Shown: positions 50,534 through 60,319 of the stretch, piece after piece | How the letters are laid out: the number at the start of each line of letters is the position of its first letter | Numbering within the stretch: position 1 is the first letter of the stretch | NCBI RefSeq assembly: GCF_002834385.1 | Contig: NZ_PITQ01000006.1 | Span: forward strand, 62,001 to 126,000 | Source of the DNA: Rahnella sp. AA | GTDB taxonomy: Bacteria > Pseudomonadota > Gammaproteobacteria > Enterobacterales > Enterobacteriaceae | DNA length: 64,000 nt | Reading direction: 5' to 3' | Notes under the pieces: model-generated | Databases searched by the model: none | What the model was told of the DNA's origin: nothing | What the model saw: only the letters and a program-made list of their open reading frames with translations | Position numbers and translations under genes: made by a program

Positions 50534-51121
50534 ATGAATTCAGACCACGATGCCACCCGCCGGATGCTGTTAGCCGCACTGGCGGGTCTTCCTCTGGTCA
50601 GTGGTTCTGTCAGTGCGTCAACACAAAGCGGAGCTTTGCAAAAGCAAGGCTCCCGCATTCTGGTGGCATACTTTACCCGCACCGGCAACACCCGCGTGAT
50701 TGCCGGGCTTATCCATCGCGGGCTGAACACTGATCTGTTCGAAATCATTCCGGCCACCGCCTATCCGGAAGACTACCTGAAGACCGTTGCTCAGGCGCAA
50801 CAGGAGCAGGAGCGTGGCTTTGAACCGCCACTGAAAGAAACGGTGCCGGAGATCGCAAGCTATGACACGATCTGTCTCGGTTTTCCAATCTGGGGCACCA
50901 CCGTGCCGACCACCGTTCGCTCATTTCTGAGCCAGCACGATCTTTCCGGCAAAAAGCTGATCCCGTTTATTACGCACGGTGGATATGGCCCCGGCGACAG
51001 CGCATCCGTGCTGGCCCGCTACGCACCCAAAGCGCAACTGCATGAAGCGTTTGTGATGCAGGCCGATCAGGAGCGTAAGACAATGGAAAGCGTGAATAGC
51101 TGGCTGAAAGAATTAGTCTGA
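50534..51121 (+). CDS. Flavodoxin-like protein with a twin-arginine-like leader
   Basis: 195-residue flavodoxin-fold protein. Its first 29 residues form an export signal with a TRRMLLAAL stretch (Arg9-Arg10) ending VSGSVSAS, consistent with the Tat pathway that exports folded, cofactor-loaded proteins. The FMN-binding P-loop is YFTRTGNTR and the second loop LGFPIWGTTVPTTVRSFL. Co-transcription with two aldo/keto reductases is likely. The ATG at 50534 follows AGGAGAGG. A periplasmic FMN protein fits, but partner and role are inferred only. Confidence 0.78.
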   Translation: MNSDHDATRRMLLAALAGLPLVSGSVSASTQSGALQKQGSRILVAYFTRTGNTRVIAGLIHRGLNTDLFEIIPATAYPEDYLKTVAQAQQEQERGFEPPLKETVPEIASYDTICLGFPIWGTTVPTTVRSFLSQHDLSGKKLIPFITHGGYGPGDSASVLARYAPKAQLHEAFVMQADQERKTMESVNSWLKELV

Positions 51122-51124
51122 TTT

Positions 51125-51146
51125 AAAAGGTCATATATGACCTTTT
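51125..51146 (+). terminator. Palindromic hairpin after the flavodoxin gene
   Basis: AAAAGGTCATA and TATGACCTTTT form a 22-bp palindrome immediately after the stop. A weak terminator is likely. Confidence 0.6.
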
Positions 51147-51248
51147 ATTGATATAAAAAGCACATAACGGGTCAGCGTTGGGCGTTGTCCCCCGCTTATG
51201 ACCTGATATTTTCTGAAAGGTTAACGGGGAACGGCACCACGGAGAGTC

Positions 51249-51273
51249 AAAAAAAGCGGAAGTCGCCTTCCGC
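51249..51273 (-). terminator. Terminator of the beta-lactamase gene
   Basis: On the minus strand GCGGAAG-GCGA-CTTCCGC is followed by seven T. Confidence 0.85.
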
Positions 51274-51288
51274 ATTATCATCAGCCCA

Positions 51289-52176
51289 TCAATACCCCTG
51301 AGTCACAATTTTCGCTGCGGAAGACAGGACATCACGACGTGATTTTGCATCCTGCTGTGGCTGTGTGAAATAGGTCACCAGGACCAGCGGAGCCTTGTTT
51401 TCAGGCCAGATCACAGCAATGTCGTTGGTCGTGCCATAATCACCACTGCCCGTTTTGTCGCCCACAATCCACGTTGCCGGCAGCCCTGCGCGGATACTCA
51501 TTGCACCAGTTGTATTGCCTTTCATCCACTCAACCAGCTGCGCCTGTTGCGGCCTGGCCAGCCCGTCACCCAGCGCATTTTTTTGCAGGCTGAGCGCCAT
51601 AGCGCGTGGCGTGGAGGTATCACGCTCGTCGCCGGGAATGGCGGTGTTCAGCGTCGGTTCGGTGCGATCCAGGCGGAAGGTGTCATCCCCCAGCGTGCGG
51701 GCGTATTCGGTCACTTTTTGCGGGCCACCGAGATGTTCGATCAGTTTGTTCATCCCCACATTATCGCTGTACTGCAACGCCGCGGCCGCCAGCTCGCCGA
51801 GAGTCATCGTGCCGTTAACGTGCTTTTCAGCAATCGGATTGTAATTCACCAGATCCGATTTCTTAATGCTCACCGGCTGCGCCAGCAAATCTTTTTGCGT
51901 TTCGCTCTGTTTAAGAATGGCCGACGCCGCCATAAATTTACTGGTGCTGCACATCGCAAAACGTTCATCCGCACGGTACGCGATTTGAGAGTTATCGGCG
52001 GTATTAATCAGCATTACGCCAAGGCGGCCACCGCTGTCTTTTTCCAGTGCAGCGAGTTGTTGCTGGACAGTGATCATTTTTGTCGCCGTTTGCGCACGGG
52101 ACGCCGCACTGAACGTGACCATCGTGATCGCAGCGGTGGCGATCAGCGCCGTTTTACGCAGGGTATTTTTCATCAT
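51289..52176 (-). CDS. Class A extended-spectrum beta-lactamase, RAHN/CTX-M-like
   Basis: Periplasmic serine beta-lactamase, 295 aa, hydrolysing penicillins and probably cefotaxime-type cephalosporins. A signal peptide (to SRAQT) precedes the enzyme. Active-site motifs are intact: STSK in [11 protein letters not shown] in QYSDNVG, the Glu166 loop [13 protein letters not shown] and KTG in [11 protein letters not shown]. Long stretches ([38 protein letters not shown]) match CTX-M, as chromosomal RAHN enzymes do. The ATG at 52176 follows AAGG at 5 nt. No LysR/AmpR-type regulator is adjacent and no mobile element flanks it, so it looks native and constitutive. Confidence 0.93.
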   Translation of the reverse strand: MMKNTLRKTALIATAAITMVTFSAASRAQTATKMITVQQQLAALEKDSGGRLGVMLINTADNSQIAYRADERFAMCSTSKFMAASAILKQSETQKDLLAQPVSIKKSDLVNYNPIAEKHVNGTMTLGELAAAALQYSDNVGMNKLIEHLGGPQKVTEYARTLGDDTFRLDRTEPTLNTAIPGDERDTSTPRAMALSLQKNALGDGLARPQQAQLVEWMKGNTTGAMSIRAGLPATWIVGDKTGSGDYGTTNDIAVIWPENKAPLVLVTYFTQPQQDAKSRRDVLSSAAKIVTQGY

Positions 52177-52230
52177 CAATGCCTTCTCCTTTATGTTGGC
52201 GAAGGGATTATGGCAAAAGCGGAGGCAAAA

Positions 52231-52261
52231 AGTAAAAAACCCGATACTCAGTACCGGGTTT
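52231..52261 (-). terminator. Terminator after the chemoreceptor gene
   Basis: AAACCCG / CGGGTTT arms (52237-52243, 52255-52261). On the minus strand the stem runs into TTTTTTAC. It separates the chemoreceptor gene from the beta-lactamase. Confidence 0.75.
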
Positions 52262-52293
52262 GGATGTGGAAAATCGTTGAAACGGGGAGCTGC

Positions 52294-53964
52294 TTAGAAT
52301 GTTTCCCAGTTACCTTCATCCGCTTTACCTGCCGGTGCGAGGCGACGGCTACCCGGCAACGCAGGCGCTTTAGCTTGTGCTGCCTGACGTACGGCAGCGC
52401 TCGCTGAACCCGCGCTGACTTTAAAGATGCTGATAGCCTGCGACAGACGCTCTGCCTGTTCATTCAGGGAATACGCGGCGGAAGAGGCTTCCTGAACCAG
52501 CGCGGCGTTCTGCTGAGTCACTTCGTCCATCTGGTTAATGGCTTTGTTGATCTCTTCGATGCCGGTGCTTTGTTCATTGCTGGCGATGGCGATTTCACCC
52601 ACGATATCCGTCACGTTTTTCACGCTGGATACCACTTCGGCCATCGTCTCACCCGCTTTGGCGACCAGCTGCGTACCGTTATCAACTTTAGAAACAGAAT
52701 CGTCGATCAGCACTTTGATCTCTTTCGCGGCACTGGCGGAACGTTGCGCCAGGTTGCGCACTTCAGAGGCCACAACCGCAAATCCACGCCCCTGCTCACC
52801 GGCACGCGCCGCTTCTACAGCGGCGTTTAGCGCCAGAATGTTGGTCTGGAAGGCGATACCGTCAATAACCGCGATGATATCCACAATTTTACGCGAGGAA
52901 GCATTAATGCCTTCCATCGTGTTAACCACTTCACCCACCACTTCACCGCCCTGTACTGCCACGCGGGAAGCCTGTGTCGCCAGCTGGTTCGCCTGACGGG
53001 CGTTATCAGCGTTCTGCTTCACCGTCGCCGTCATTTGTTCCATCGCAGAAGCGGTTTCTTCCAGCGAACTGGCCTGCTGCTCGGTACGGGAAGACAAATC
53101 AAGGTTTCCGGCGGCAATTTCGCTGGACGCGCTGTTGATAGCGTTTGTGCCGGCGCGGACTTCGGTCACAATTTTCAGTAAGTTTTCGTTCATGTTTTTC
53201 AGGCCCTGCATCAGCTGGCCTGTTTCATCGCCCGAGCTCACCTGAATTTGCGTGGTCAGATCGCCTGCGGCCACGTTTTCTGCCACTTTCACCGCATTAA
53301 GCAACGGACGGGTGATAGAACGGGTCAGGAAATAGCCCAGCGCCGCCGCCACCAGGATTGCCAGTGCGGAGAAAATCAGGGTCAGCTCGATGGCGGTGTG
53401 TCCGTCTGCTACGGCTTTAATGCCTTCGGCCTGCAACTGCTGATCCTGAGAATTAGCGAAAGCGGTCGCCAGATCCAGATAGGCATTTTGAGACGTGGTC
53501 AGCTTGCGCAGCACATATTCCGTTGCACCATCCATATCACCGGCGCGGGCCAGAGTGATCAGCGCTTCTTTACCGGATTCAAACGCCACGCTGGCATCCT
53601 GCAATGCCTTGATTTTTTGCTTGCCGGTCACCGTTGTCTGGATAGCTGCAATTTTGCTCATCGCCAGATTAGTTTCTTTAACGGTGTCATCAAGTTGTAA
53701 ATAGCGTTTTTGGTTTTGCTCAGGATTTTTAGTATCGATGACAATTCCGCGCAAGTATTTAATCTGGTTATTCACACCGTCGCGGACGTCAAATGCCAGG
53801 CGGACTTTCACATAACGATCGCTGACTATTTGGTCAATACTGTCGTTAATAGCACTTATTTTGGTTACTGCCGTCACGCTGACAATAATTAAAAGCAGAA
53901 TTACCAGGCTGAATGCGGCCCCCAGACGGGTACCCACACGCATATTGTTGATCATACTAAACAT
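52294..53964 (-). CDS. Methyl-accepting chemotaxis protein (Tsr/Tar type)
   Basis: Chemoreceptor of 556 aa. TM1 (about 15-35), a periplasmic four-helix sensor domain of about 150 residues, and TM2 (about 190-210) precede HAMP ([22 protein letters not shown]). The cytoplasmic signalling hairpin with tip [35 protein letters not shown] follows. Methylation helices flank it ([16 protein letters not shown]). The C-terminus NWETF is the docking site for CheR/CheB, so it is a high-abundance type receptor. The ligand is unknown. GGGAG precedes the ATG at 53964; the longer frame adds a non-coding-looking leader. Confidence 0.94.
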   Translation of the reverse strand: MFSMINNMRVGTRLGAAFSLVILLLIIVSVTAVTKISAINDSIDQIVSDRYVKVRLAFDVRDGVNNQIKYLRGIVIDTKNPEQNQKRYLQLDDTVKETNLAMSKIAAIQTTVTGKQKIKALQDASVAFESGKEALITLARAGDMDGATEYVLRKLTTSQNAYLDLATAFANSQDQQLQAEGIKAVADGHTAIELTLIFSALAILVAAALGYFLTRSITRPLLNAVKVAENVAAGDLTTQIQVSSGDETGQLMQGLKNMNENLLKIVTEVRAGTNAINSASSEIAAGNLDLSSRTEQQASSLEETASAMEQMTATVKQNADNARQANQLATQASRVAVQGGEVVGEVVNTMEGINASSRKIVDIIAVIDGIAFQTNILALNAAVEAARAGEQGRGFAVVASEVRNLAQRSASAAKEIKVLIDDSVSKVDNGTQLVAKAGETMAEVVSSVKNVTDIVGEIAIASNEQSTGIEEINKAINQMDEVTQQNAALVQEASSAAYSLNEQAERLSQAISIFKVSAGSASAAVRQAAQAKAPALPGSRRLAPAGKADEGNWETF

Positions 53965-54274
53965 TCTCACTCCCTTATTTCCTGGCCAATAAAATGAATA
54001 CAACACGAAACAATTCAAAGTACTGATGATTGCATAGCGAAATTACTGTTTATTTTCTTTTAAATAATCCAGCATCACTTATCTCAAATTAATTTTTAAA
54101 GCGGGGGAAATTACCTTAAAAATATTTACCGTTCAGGAGGGTTATCGGTACAAATAAAGAGATCTTTAGTGACAGGATTATTAGGGAAGTGTAAAGAGAG
54201 GTGAATTAGAAAGTTTTGTTACTGAACAAAAAATAACATTGGATTAACGCCTCCCCGGTTAAGGGGAGGCAGTT
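53965..54274. other. Intergenic region with ABC-operon terminator
   Basis: 310 bp. It holds the chemoreceptor promoter region, where I could not find a sigma-28 pattern. GCCTCCCC / GGGGAGGC at 54249-54270 forms a hairpin after the ABC ATPase stop, with TTATTTTTTG about 10 nt further on the minus strand. Nothing else seen. Confidence 0.6.
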
Positions 54275-55867
54275 TTACGCACTGGCGGACATTTCCGCCA
54301 GCCAGCCCGTGCGCATTTCCGGCACCGAATGCAGCAGTTCTCGGGTGTAATCGTCCAGAGGTTCACTCAGCGCAGACGCCACCGGCCCCTGACGCACAAT
54401 CACGCCCTGCTTCAGGACGGCAACTTCATCGGCAATCTCGCGCACGACCTGCAAATCGTGGGTAATAAACAGGTACGCGATGCCGGTGTCCTGCTGGATT
54501 TTGCGCAGCAGCGCCAGTACGTCCCGCGCCACCAGCGGGTCCAGCGCTGACGTTGGCTCATCGCACACAATCAGTTTCGGCCCCGCCGCCAGTGCCCGCG
54601 CGATGCATACGCGCTGCTTCTGGCCGCCGGACAACGCCGCAGGGAACCGCTCCGCCAGCTCCGCGTTCAGCCCAACCTGCGCCAGCAGTTCACTGACTTT
54701 AGCCTGCCGCTCACTGCGGTTCAGCGCAGTGAAACATTCCAGCACGCGGGAAATCTGCCCGCCGATCCGCTCTTTCGGGTTCAGCGCGGTATCGGGGATC
54801 TGATGGATCAGCTGCACATCGCGCAACTGCGGGCGGCTACGCTGACGCAAACCCGCAGACAACGTTTCCTGTTCCAGCGTCACCGCCCCCGTTTCCGGGC
54901 TGAGCAGCCCGCAAATGACTTTGCCCAGCGTCGATTTGCCCGAACCGGATTCGCCGATCACTGCCAGCGTACGACCCCGCGGCAGGTCCAGCGAAATATC
55001 CTGCAAAACCGGTTGCGACTGATAACGCGCGCTAATGTTTCGCAGACTCAGCGCCACCGGTGCCTCGCCGGTTTGCGGCATTTTGGGTTCGCCCTGCGCA
55101 TTAAGCAAACGCCGGGTGTATTCCTGTTGCGGTTGTGCCAGCAGCTGCGCGGTCGGTGCCTGCTCCACCATTTTACCGTGCTGCAATACCATGATTTTAT
55201 CGCTGATCTGCGCAACGACGGCCAGATCGTGGCTGATATAAATCGCCGCTACCCCGGAAATACGGATCACATCGGCAATGGCTTTCAGCACGCCAAGCTG
55301 CGTGGTGACATCCAGCGCGGTCGTCGGCTCATCGAAAATCAGCAGTTCAGGGTTCGCACACAGCGCCATCGCAATCATTGCGCGCTGTAACTGCCCGCCG
55401 GAGACCTGATGCGGATATCGCTGATAAAACGCCTGCGGCTGCGGCAAGCCGAGCAGTTCAAACAGCTCAATGGCGCGCGCCTGAGCCTGCTGACGATCGT
55501 AGATTTTATGCTTAAGTGCGGCTTCAATCACCTGCTCGCCCAGGGTTATCGCCGGGTTAAACGCCGCACCGGCTGACTGCGCCACGTAGGCAATATGGCG
55601 GCCACGGATCTGACGTAAGCGCCGGTCAGACAGTAATGTCAGGTCCTGCCCGTTAAACACAATACTGCCGGAGTGGATCCGCATCCCCTGGCGGCAATGG
55701 CCGGGGATTGCCAGCCCGATGGTGGATTTCCCTGCGCCAGATTCGCCAATCAGCCCCAGCACTTCGCCACGCTTTACACTCAGCGAGACATCATCAACCA
55801 GCGTTCGCGGGTTTTTACCGACGGTGACCACCCGAAGATGCTCAACGCTTAACAGTTCATCCTTCAT
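54275..55867 (-). CDS. Dual-ATPase of a dipeptide/nickel-type ABC importer
   Basis: Cytoplasmic ATPase of 530 aa with two fused ATP-binding domains. Each half has Walker A (GESGAGKST, GESGSGKST), signature (VSGGQLQR, LSGGQKQR) and Walker B (LLIFDEPTTALD, LIVCDEPTSALD). The fusion replaces separate DppD and DppF subunits. The ATG at 55867 overlaps the upstream permease by 11 nt; a frame starting at 55894 is less likely. It is the last gene of the methyltransferase-led unit. Confidence 0.92.
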   Translation of the reverse strand: MKDELLSVEHLRVVTVGKNPRTLVDDVSLSVKRGEVLGLIGESGAGKSTIGLAIPGHCRQGMRIHSGSIVFNGQDLTLLSDRRLRQIRGRHIAYVAQSAGAAFNPAITLGEQVIEAALKHKIYDRQQAQARAIELFELLGLPQPQAFYQRYPHQVSGGQLQRAMIAMALCANPELLIFDEPTTALDVTTQLGVLKAIADVIRISGVAAIYISHDLAVVAQISDKIMVLQHGKMVEQAPTAQLLAQPQQEYTRRLLNAQGEPKMPQTGEAPVALSLRNISARYQSQPVLQDISLDLPRGRTLAVIGESGSGKSTLGKVICGLLSPETGAVTLEQETLSAGLRQRSRPQLRDVQLIHQIPDTALNPKERIGGQISRVLECFTALNRSERQAKVSELLAQVGLNAELAERFPAALSGGQKQRVCIARALAAGPKLIVCDEPTSALDPLVARDVLALLRKIQQDTGIAYLFITHDLQVVREIADEVAVLKQGVIVRQGPVASALSEPLDDYTRELLHSVPEMRTGWLAEMSASA

Positions 55868-56687
55868 GCTTTTTCCCCCAACGGCGGCGTTCACCGCTCA
55901 TCAGCCAGTCGGCCACCGCATTTACCGCCAGCGCGAGCACGGCAATAGCACCACCTGGGATCAGTGCAGCCCAGACGCCGAATAAAATACCGTCCTTGTT
56001 ATCGCGTGCCAGCCCGCCCCAGTCAGCAGTCGGCGGCTGAATGCCTAAACCGAGGAAAGAGAGTGCAGAGAGGAACAACAAAATGAAAATAAAGCGCAGG
56101 CCAAACTCGGCGATCAGCGTCTGTAAAGCATTCGGTAAGATCACCCGCCAGAGGATCCAGCCCAGGCTTTCGCCACGCAGACGCGCCACGTCAACGAACT
56201 CCATCACGCCGATATCCACCGCCAGCGAACGTGCCACGCGCAGCACGCGGGTAGACTCGAGCAGGCCGAGAACCAGCGTCAGGATCAAAATAGTTTTCGG
56301 CAAAACGGCCAGCACGATTAACGCCAGAATCAGCGTCGGGATCGCCATCACAATGTCATTACACCGGGAAATCACCTGATCTACCCAGCCGCCACGCAGC
56401 CCGGCGATGAAGCCCAGCGTGCAGCCGACCACAAATGCGACCAGCGCCGCCAGCGCGGTCACCCCCAGCGAAACGCGGGTGCCCCAGATCAGACGGGACA
56501 ACAAATCACGACCAAGATTATCGGTGCCAAGCAAAACGCCGGGGCCGGGCAAATCCCAGGACATGCCGAGCGTCTGATCCGGTGCATGTGGCGACAACCA
56601 GGGCGCGAAAACGGCGATAAGAATAAAAAGGCTCAGCACCAGCAGGCCAAGAACCGAAGAGGGTTTTAATGCAGGCATTGCAGTCAT
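55857..56687 (-). CDS. DppC-type ABC permease
   Basis: Inner-membrane permease, 276 aa, about six membrane segments, with the family N-terminal LGTDNLGRDLLSRLIWGTRVSLGV and the ABC coupling loop ARLRGESLGWILWRVILPNALQTL. It pairs with the DppB-type permease 10 nt upstream. Substrate discussed under the binding protein. Confidence 0.91.
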   Translation of the reverse strand: MTAMPALKPSSVLGLLVLSLFILIAVFAPWLSPHAPDQTLGMSWDLPGPGVLLGTDNLGRDLLSRLIWGTRVSLGVTALAALVAFVVGCTLGFIAGLRGGWVDQVISRCNDIVMAIPTLILALIVLAVLPKTILILTLVLGLLESTRVLRVARSLAVDIGVMEFVDVARLRGESLGWILWRVILPNALQTLIAEFGLRFIFILLFLSALSFLGLGIQPPTADWGGLARDNKDGILFGVWAALIPGGAIAVLALAVNAVADWLMSGERRRWGKKHEG

Positions 56688-56697
56688 TTCCTAAGCA

Positions 56698-57714
56698 TCA
56701 GCGGTTGTGGCGTAAACGCGGATTGGCGACCAGCGCCATCACATCCGCCAGCAAATTCAGCAGGATATAGATCCCGGCCAGCAACAGCGCGCAATCCTGC
56801 ATTACCGGAATATCACGTTTGCTGATGCTGTCGACCATGTACTGCCCCAGCCCCGGATACACAAACACGTTTTCGACAATCACCACACCGACCATCAGAT
56901 AGGCCAGGTTGATTGCCACGACGTTAATGATCGGGCCGATGGCGTTGGGCAGAACGTGACGCCATAAAATGCGCGATGGCGACAGCCCTTTCAGCAACGC
57001 GGTATCCACATAAGCAGAACTTTGCGCGGCAATCAGCGCGGCACGGGTCATGTTGCTCATATGCCCGAGGATCGCCAGCACCAGTGTCGCGCAGGGCAGG
57101 GAAATCGCTGAAAGCTGGGCCGCCAGCGGCATATCCGCCGTAATGCTGCTGTTGCTCGGTGCCCACGCCAGCGTAATGGCGAAAATCAGGATCAACAGAT
57201 AACCGGAGAAAAATTCCGGCAGCGCAACGGTGGCGCGGGTGATGGCATTCAGGAAAGTATCGATAACGCTGCCATGATAACGCACGGAAATAAAACCAAT
57301 CAGCAGCGCCAGCGGAACCGCAATGGCGGCGGTGCATCCGGCCAGGAACAGCGTGTTGCCAAGCCGCGTAAACAACGGGCCGCTGATGGCTTCACGGGTG
57401 GAAAAACTGGTGCCAAAATCACCGTGCAGCACCCCGAGCAACCAGCTCAGATAGCGGCTGATCGCCGGTTTATCCAGCCCCAGTTGCAGGTTCAGTTCGC
57501 GGATAGCGTCCGGCGTCGCGCTCTGGCCGAGGATCGCCGTCGCGGCGTTACCCGGTAACAATTGCACACCGGCAAAAATCAGCACAGAAACGGCGAGCAC
57601 CACCAGGACGCCATAAAACAACCGCACCAGAACCATATTCAGTAAGGAAGGACGTGCGGGTAATAAACGGCCCGCAGGCCGTTGTGTCGCTTTTTGCGAG
57701 GATAACTCTGACAT
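56698..57714 (-). CDS. DppB-type ABC permease
   Basis: Inner-membrane permease, 338 aa, six membrane segments. It shows the family start MVLVRLFYGVLVVLAVSVLIFAGVQLLPGNAA, GLDKPAISRYLSWLLGVLHGDFGTSF, and the coupling loop ALLKGLSPSRILWRHVLPNAI. The ATG at 57714 is chosen; a TTG at 57738 would overlap the binding-protein gene by 11 nt, and neither has a strong ribosome site. Confidence 0.9.
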   Translation of the reverse strand: MSELSSQKATQRPAGRLLPARPSLLNMVLVRLFYGVLVVLAVSVLIFAGVQLLPGNAATAILGQSATPDAIRELNLQLGLDKPAISRYLSWLLGVLHGDFGTSFSTREAISGPLFTRLGNTLFLAGCTAAIAVPLALLIGFISVRYHGSVIDTFLNAITRATVALPEFFSGYLLILIFAITLAWAPSNSSITADMPLAAQLSAISLPCATLVLAILGHMSNMTRAALIAAQSSAYVDTALLKGLSPSRILWRHVLPNAIGPIINVVAINLAYLMVGVVIVENVFVYPGLGQYMVDSISKRDIPVMQDCALLLAGIYILLNLLADVMALVANPRLRHNR

Positions 57715-57727
57715 TATTTTACCCGGC

Positions 57728-59272
57728 TCAGCTTTCAATCCAGACTTTTTCTGCGGCGCGGTTGCCGCTCAGAGGCATCCCCGGAACAGACGTGAACCCT
57801 TTGATTTTTGCTGAACAACCGTCGAGGGCATCCGCATAAAGCGGGATAATCTCACTACCCTGATCCACCAGCATGACCTGAATATCGTGGTAAATCTGCT
57901 TGCGCCGTGTTTCATCTGCCTCACCGCGTGCGGCTTTCACCATCGCGTCGAAGGCCGGGACGTGCCACGCCGATTCATTCCACGAAGACTGGCTGGTGAA
58001 CACCAGGGAGAGCAGCGCATCAGCGGTCGGACGGTTTGCCCAGTTTGAGGACACAAACGCTTTCTTCTGCCAGATATCATTCCAGAATGCATCGTCCGGC
58101 ACGCGAACCACGTTGAGATTGATCCCGGCTTTTGCCGCAGATTGCTGATAGAGCTGACCCGCGTCAACCGCACCCGGGAAACCGGCATCCGCGACATTCA
58201 GCGTCAGCGGGCCGCTGAACCCGGATTTATTCCAGTGGAACCGGGCTTTTTCAGGGTCGTACGGACGCTGTGGAATATCTTTGGCGAAATAACGGTTCGA
58301 CGGGAAGATAGGATTATCATTGGCGACAGTGCCGTATCCGCCCAGCACGGTGTCGATAATCTGCTGGCGATCGATGGCATATTTCAGCGCCAGACGCCCG
58401 TCAACATTATCGAACGGTGCCAGATTCGACAGCCCCGGGAAGGTGTAAATCATGCTGTCTTTTGCCCGCACCAGTTTCAGATTCGGCATGCGTTCAATGC
58501 GGCTGACGATGCGCGGATTCACACGGTTAATTAGCTGAGCAGAGCCACTGACCAGCGCCGCAACGCGCGCGGTGGAATCATTCATCGCCAGTGTTTCGAC
58601 GGAATCTACGTGCCCGCGTTCGCTGTTCCAGTAGTTCGGATTGCGTTTGGTCAGCGTGGTCACGCCCGGCTGGAATTTTTCCAAAATAAACGCACCGGTG
58701 CCGATGCCTTTGTCGAAGTTTTCATTCTCGGCGGTAATAGCGAAGTGCACGGCGCTCAGTAACCAGACAAACTCCACATCCGGCGCAGTCAGTTTGATAG
58801 TGACTTCATGGTCGCCGGTCGCTTCAATTGAACTGACGGTATCCAGATAACCTTTCACCGGCGACGTGGATTTCTCGCCACGATGGTGATTCAGGGAATA
58901 CACCACGTCTTTCGCGCCGAGCGAACGGCCATCGTGGAACTGCACGCCCTGACGGATTTTCAGCACCCAGGTTTTGCTGCCATCGGCAGAAGACCAGGAT
59001 TCCGCCAGCGATGGCGCAAGCCCGGCACTTTCGTCGATCTCTACCAGATTGTTGAACATCTGCGAACCGACAAAATACATGTACGTTTCGAACCAGAACG
59101 CGGGATCCAGACGGTCGGTGCTGGAGGCGTTATCCACGCCGACCACCAGATGACCGCCTTTTTTTGGCTTCTCAGCGTCGGCGGCAAACGCGTTGCCCAG
59201 CCACAAAGAGTGCGTTGCCGCAGCGATGGAAAGTGCCCCCGCACTTTTAATAAACGAACGACGATCTAACAT
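57728..59272 (-). CDS. Family-5 ABC substrate-binding protein with Tat signal
   Basis: Periplasmic SBP_bac_5 (peptide/nickel family) binding protein, 514 aa. The N-terminus MLDRRSFIKSAGALSIAAA is a canonical twin-arginine signal, unusual for this family, which mostly uses Sec. KKGGHLVVGVDNASSTDRLDPA, the ESWSSADGSKTWVLKIRQGVQFHDGR segment and EKARFHWNKSGF follow the family. The ligand is not known. Given the gene-mate homocysteine methyltransferase and MetJ boxes, a methionine-related compound or peptide is an inference. GGGGAGA precedes the ATG at 59272. Confidence 0.9.
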   Translation of the reverse strand: MLDRRSFIKSAGALSIAAATHSLWLGNAFAADAEKPKKGGHLVVGVDNASSTDRLDPAFWFETYMYFVGSQMFNNLVEIDESAGLAPSLAESWSSADGSKTWVLKIRQGVQFHDGRSLGAKDVVYSLNHHRGEKSTSPVKGYLDTVSSIEATGDHEVTIKLTAPDVEFVWLLSAVHFAITAENENFDKGIGTGAFILEKFQPGVTTLTKRNPNYWNSERGHVDSVETLAMNDSTARVAALVSGSAQLINRVNPRIVSRIERMPNLKLVRAKDSMIYTFPGLSNLAPFDNVDGRLALKYAIDRQQIIDTVLGGYGTVANDNPIFPSNRYFAKDIPQRPYDPEKARFHWNKSGFSGPLTLNVADAGFPGAVDAGQLYQQSAAKAGINLNVVRVPDDAFWNDIWQKKAFVSSNWANRPTADALLSLVFTSQSSWNESAWHVPAFDAMVKAARGEADETRRKQIYHDIQVMLVDQGSEIIPLYADALDGCSAKIKGFTSVPGMPLSGNRAAEKVWIES

Positions 59273-59344
59273 ATTTTCTCCCCTGTCATTGGGGCGATAA
59301 CGCCCCAAAATTCAGTCCGTCGGGCGGCTGAATTGTTTTTGATT

Positions 59345-60247
59345 TTATTCGCTGAATGCGTTTTTCAGTGCGGCAATGTGTTCCGGCCCGATACCGCAGC
59401 AACCACCCACCATCGTCGCACCTTTTGCTACCCAGTCCTGAGCGAACTCAAGGTATCCGGCCGGGTCAGTGTCCTGGCGAATTTTACTCAACCCTTCGTT
59501 TGCGCCGCGTTTGTTATCCGCAGGCTCGAAGGCATTCGCGTAAACACCGATATCCAGTGCGGAACCCTGCGCGGCCAGTGCCGCTCTTGCGGCCTGCACG
59601 GCGGCGGCCATCACTTCCGGGCGGCTGCAGTTGAACAGAACCGCGCTGGCAGAAACCCGCAGAGCGGCGTCAACGGCTTGTTCGATGGATTCACCGGAGC
59701 GCAATGAGGCGTTCCCCCGCTCACCGAGGTTGTCCTGCAATGTAAAAGAAAGCCACAGCGGGCGGGAGTCATCACCCAGCACGTCGCGCACGGCTTCAAC
59801 TTCCGCGACAGAGCTTTGCGTTTCAGCCAGCCAGTAATCGACGGTGTCAGAGAGGTTTTCAACCAGCACCTTAAGCAGCTTTTTAGCCGCCACAGGTTCG
59901 AACAGATCCGGTCGATAGGAGCCCAGAACAGGGGGAAGTGAGCCCGCGACGTTGACCGCCACCGGCGCGGCATCTGCGGCTTCACGCGCCAGTTTGCCGG
60001 ACAGCGCAATCAGCGCCGCGCCCTGCTCAGCAAAGACGGTTTCGCCGACATGGAACGGCACAACGGCGTAGCTGTTAGTAGTAATGACCTGAGAACCGGC
60101 GGCAATAAAAGCATCGTGTGCGGCACGGACAAACTCCGGGGCCTGCATCAGTGCCAGGGCTGACCATTCAGGCTGCCGAAAGGGAGCGCCCATCCGGGCC
60201 AGTTCGCGGCCCATGCCGCCATCGAGGATTTTAATGTTACTGATCAT
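59345..60247 (-). CDS. mmuM: Homocysteine S-methyltransferase (MmuM type)
   Basis: Zinc-dependent methyltransferase, 300 aa (E. coli MmuM 310), making methionine from homocysteine using S-methylmethionine or SAM. LDGGMGRELARMGAP starts the barrel. Zinc ligands are the Cys of VLFNCSRPEV and the paired Cys of VGGCCGIGPEHI. It is the first gene of a unit with the binding protein and permeases downstream (gap 72 nt), and tandem MetJ boxes overlap its putative promoter. No MmuP-type permease gene is present, so the ABC system may take its place. Confidence 0.88.
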   Translation of the reverse strand: MISNIKILDGGMGRELARMGAPFRQPEWSALALMQAPEFVRAAHDAFIAAGSQVITTNSYAVVPFHVGETVFAEQGAALIALSGKLAREAADAAPVAVNVAGSLPPVLGSYRPDLFEPVAAKKLLKVLVENLSDTVDYWLAETQSSVAEVEAVRDVLGDDSRPLWLSFTLQDNLGERGNASLRSGESIEQAVDAALRVSASAVLFNCSRPEVMAAAVQAARAALAAQGSALDIGVYANAFEPADNKRGANEGLSKIRQDTDPAGYLEFAQDWVAKGATMVGGCCGIGPEHIAALKNAFSE

Positions 60248-60319
60248 TGTGTCGCCGCCATCGTATTTTTCTTAACCGAATCAATTATTAACTCAGCAGG
60301 TGGCAACACTCTACAAAAC

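Noticed and set aside
53965-54060. Sigma-28 (FliA) promoter for the chemoreceptor gene
   Set aside because: No TAAA...GCCGATAA pattern with correct spacing was found on the minus strand.
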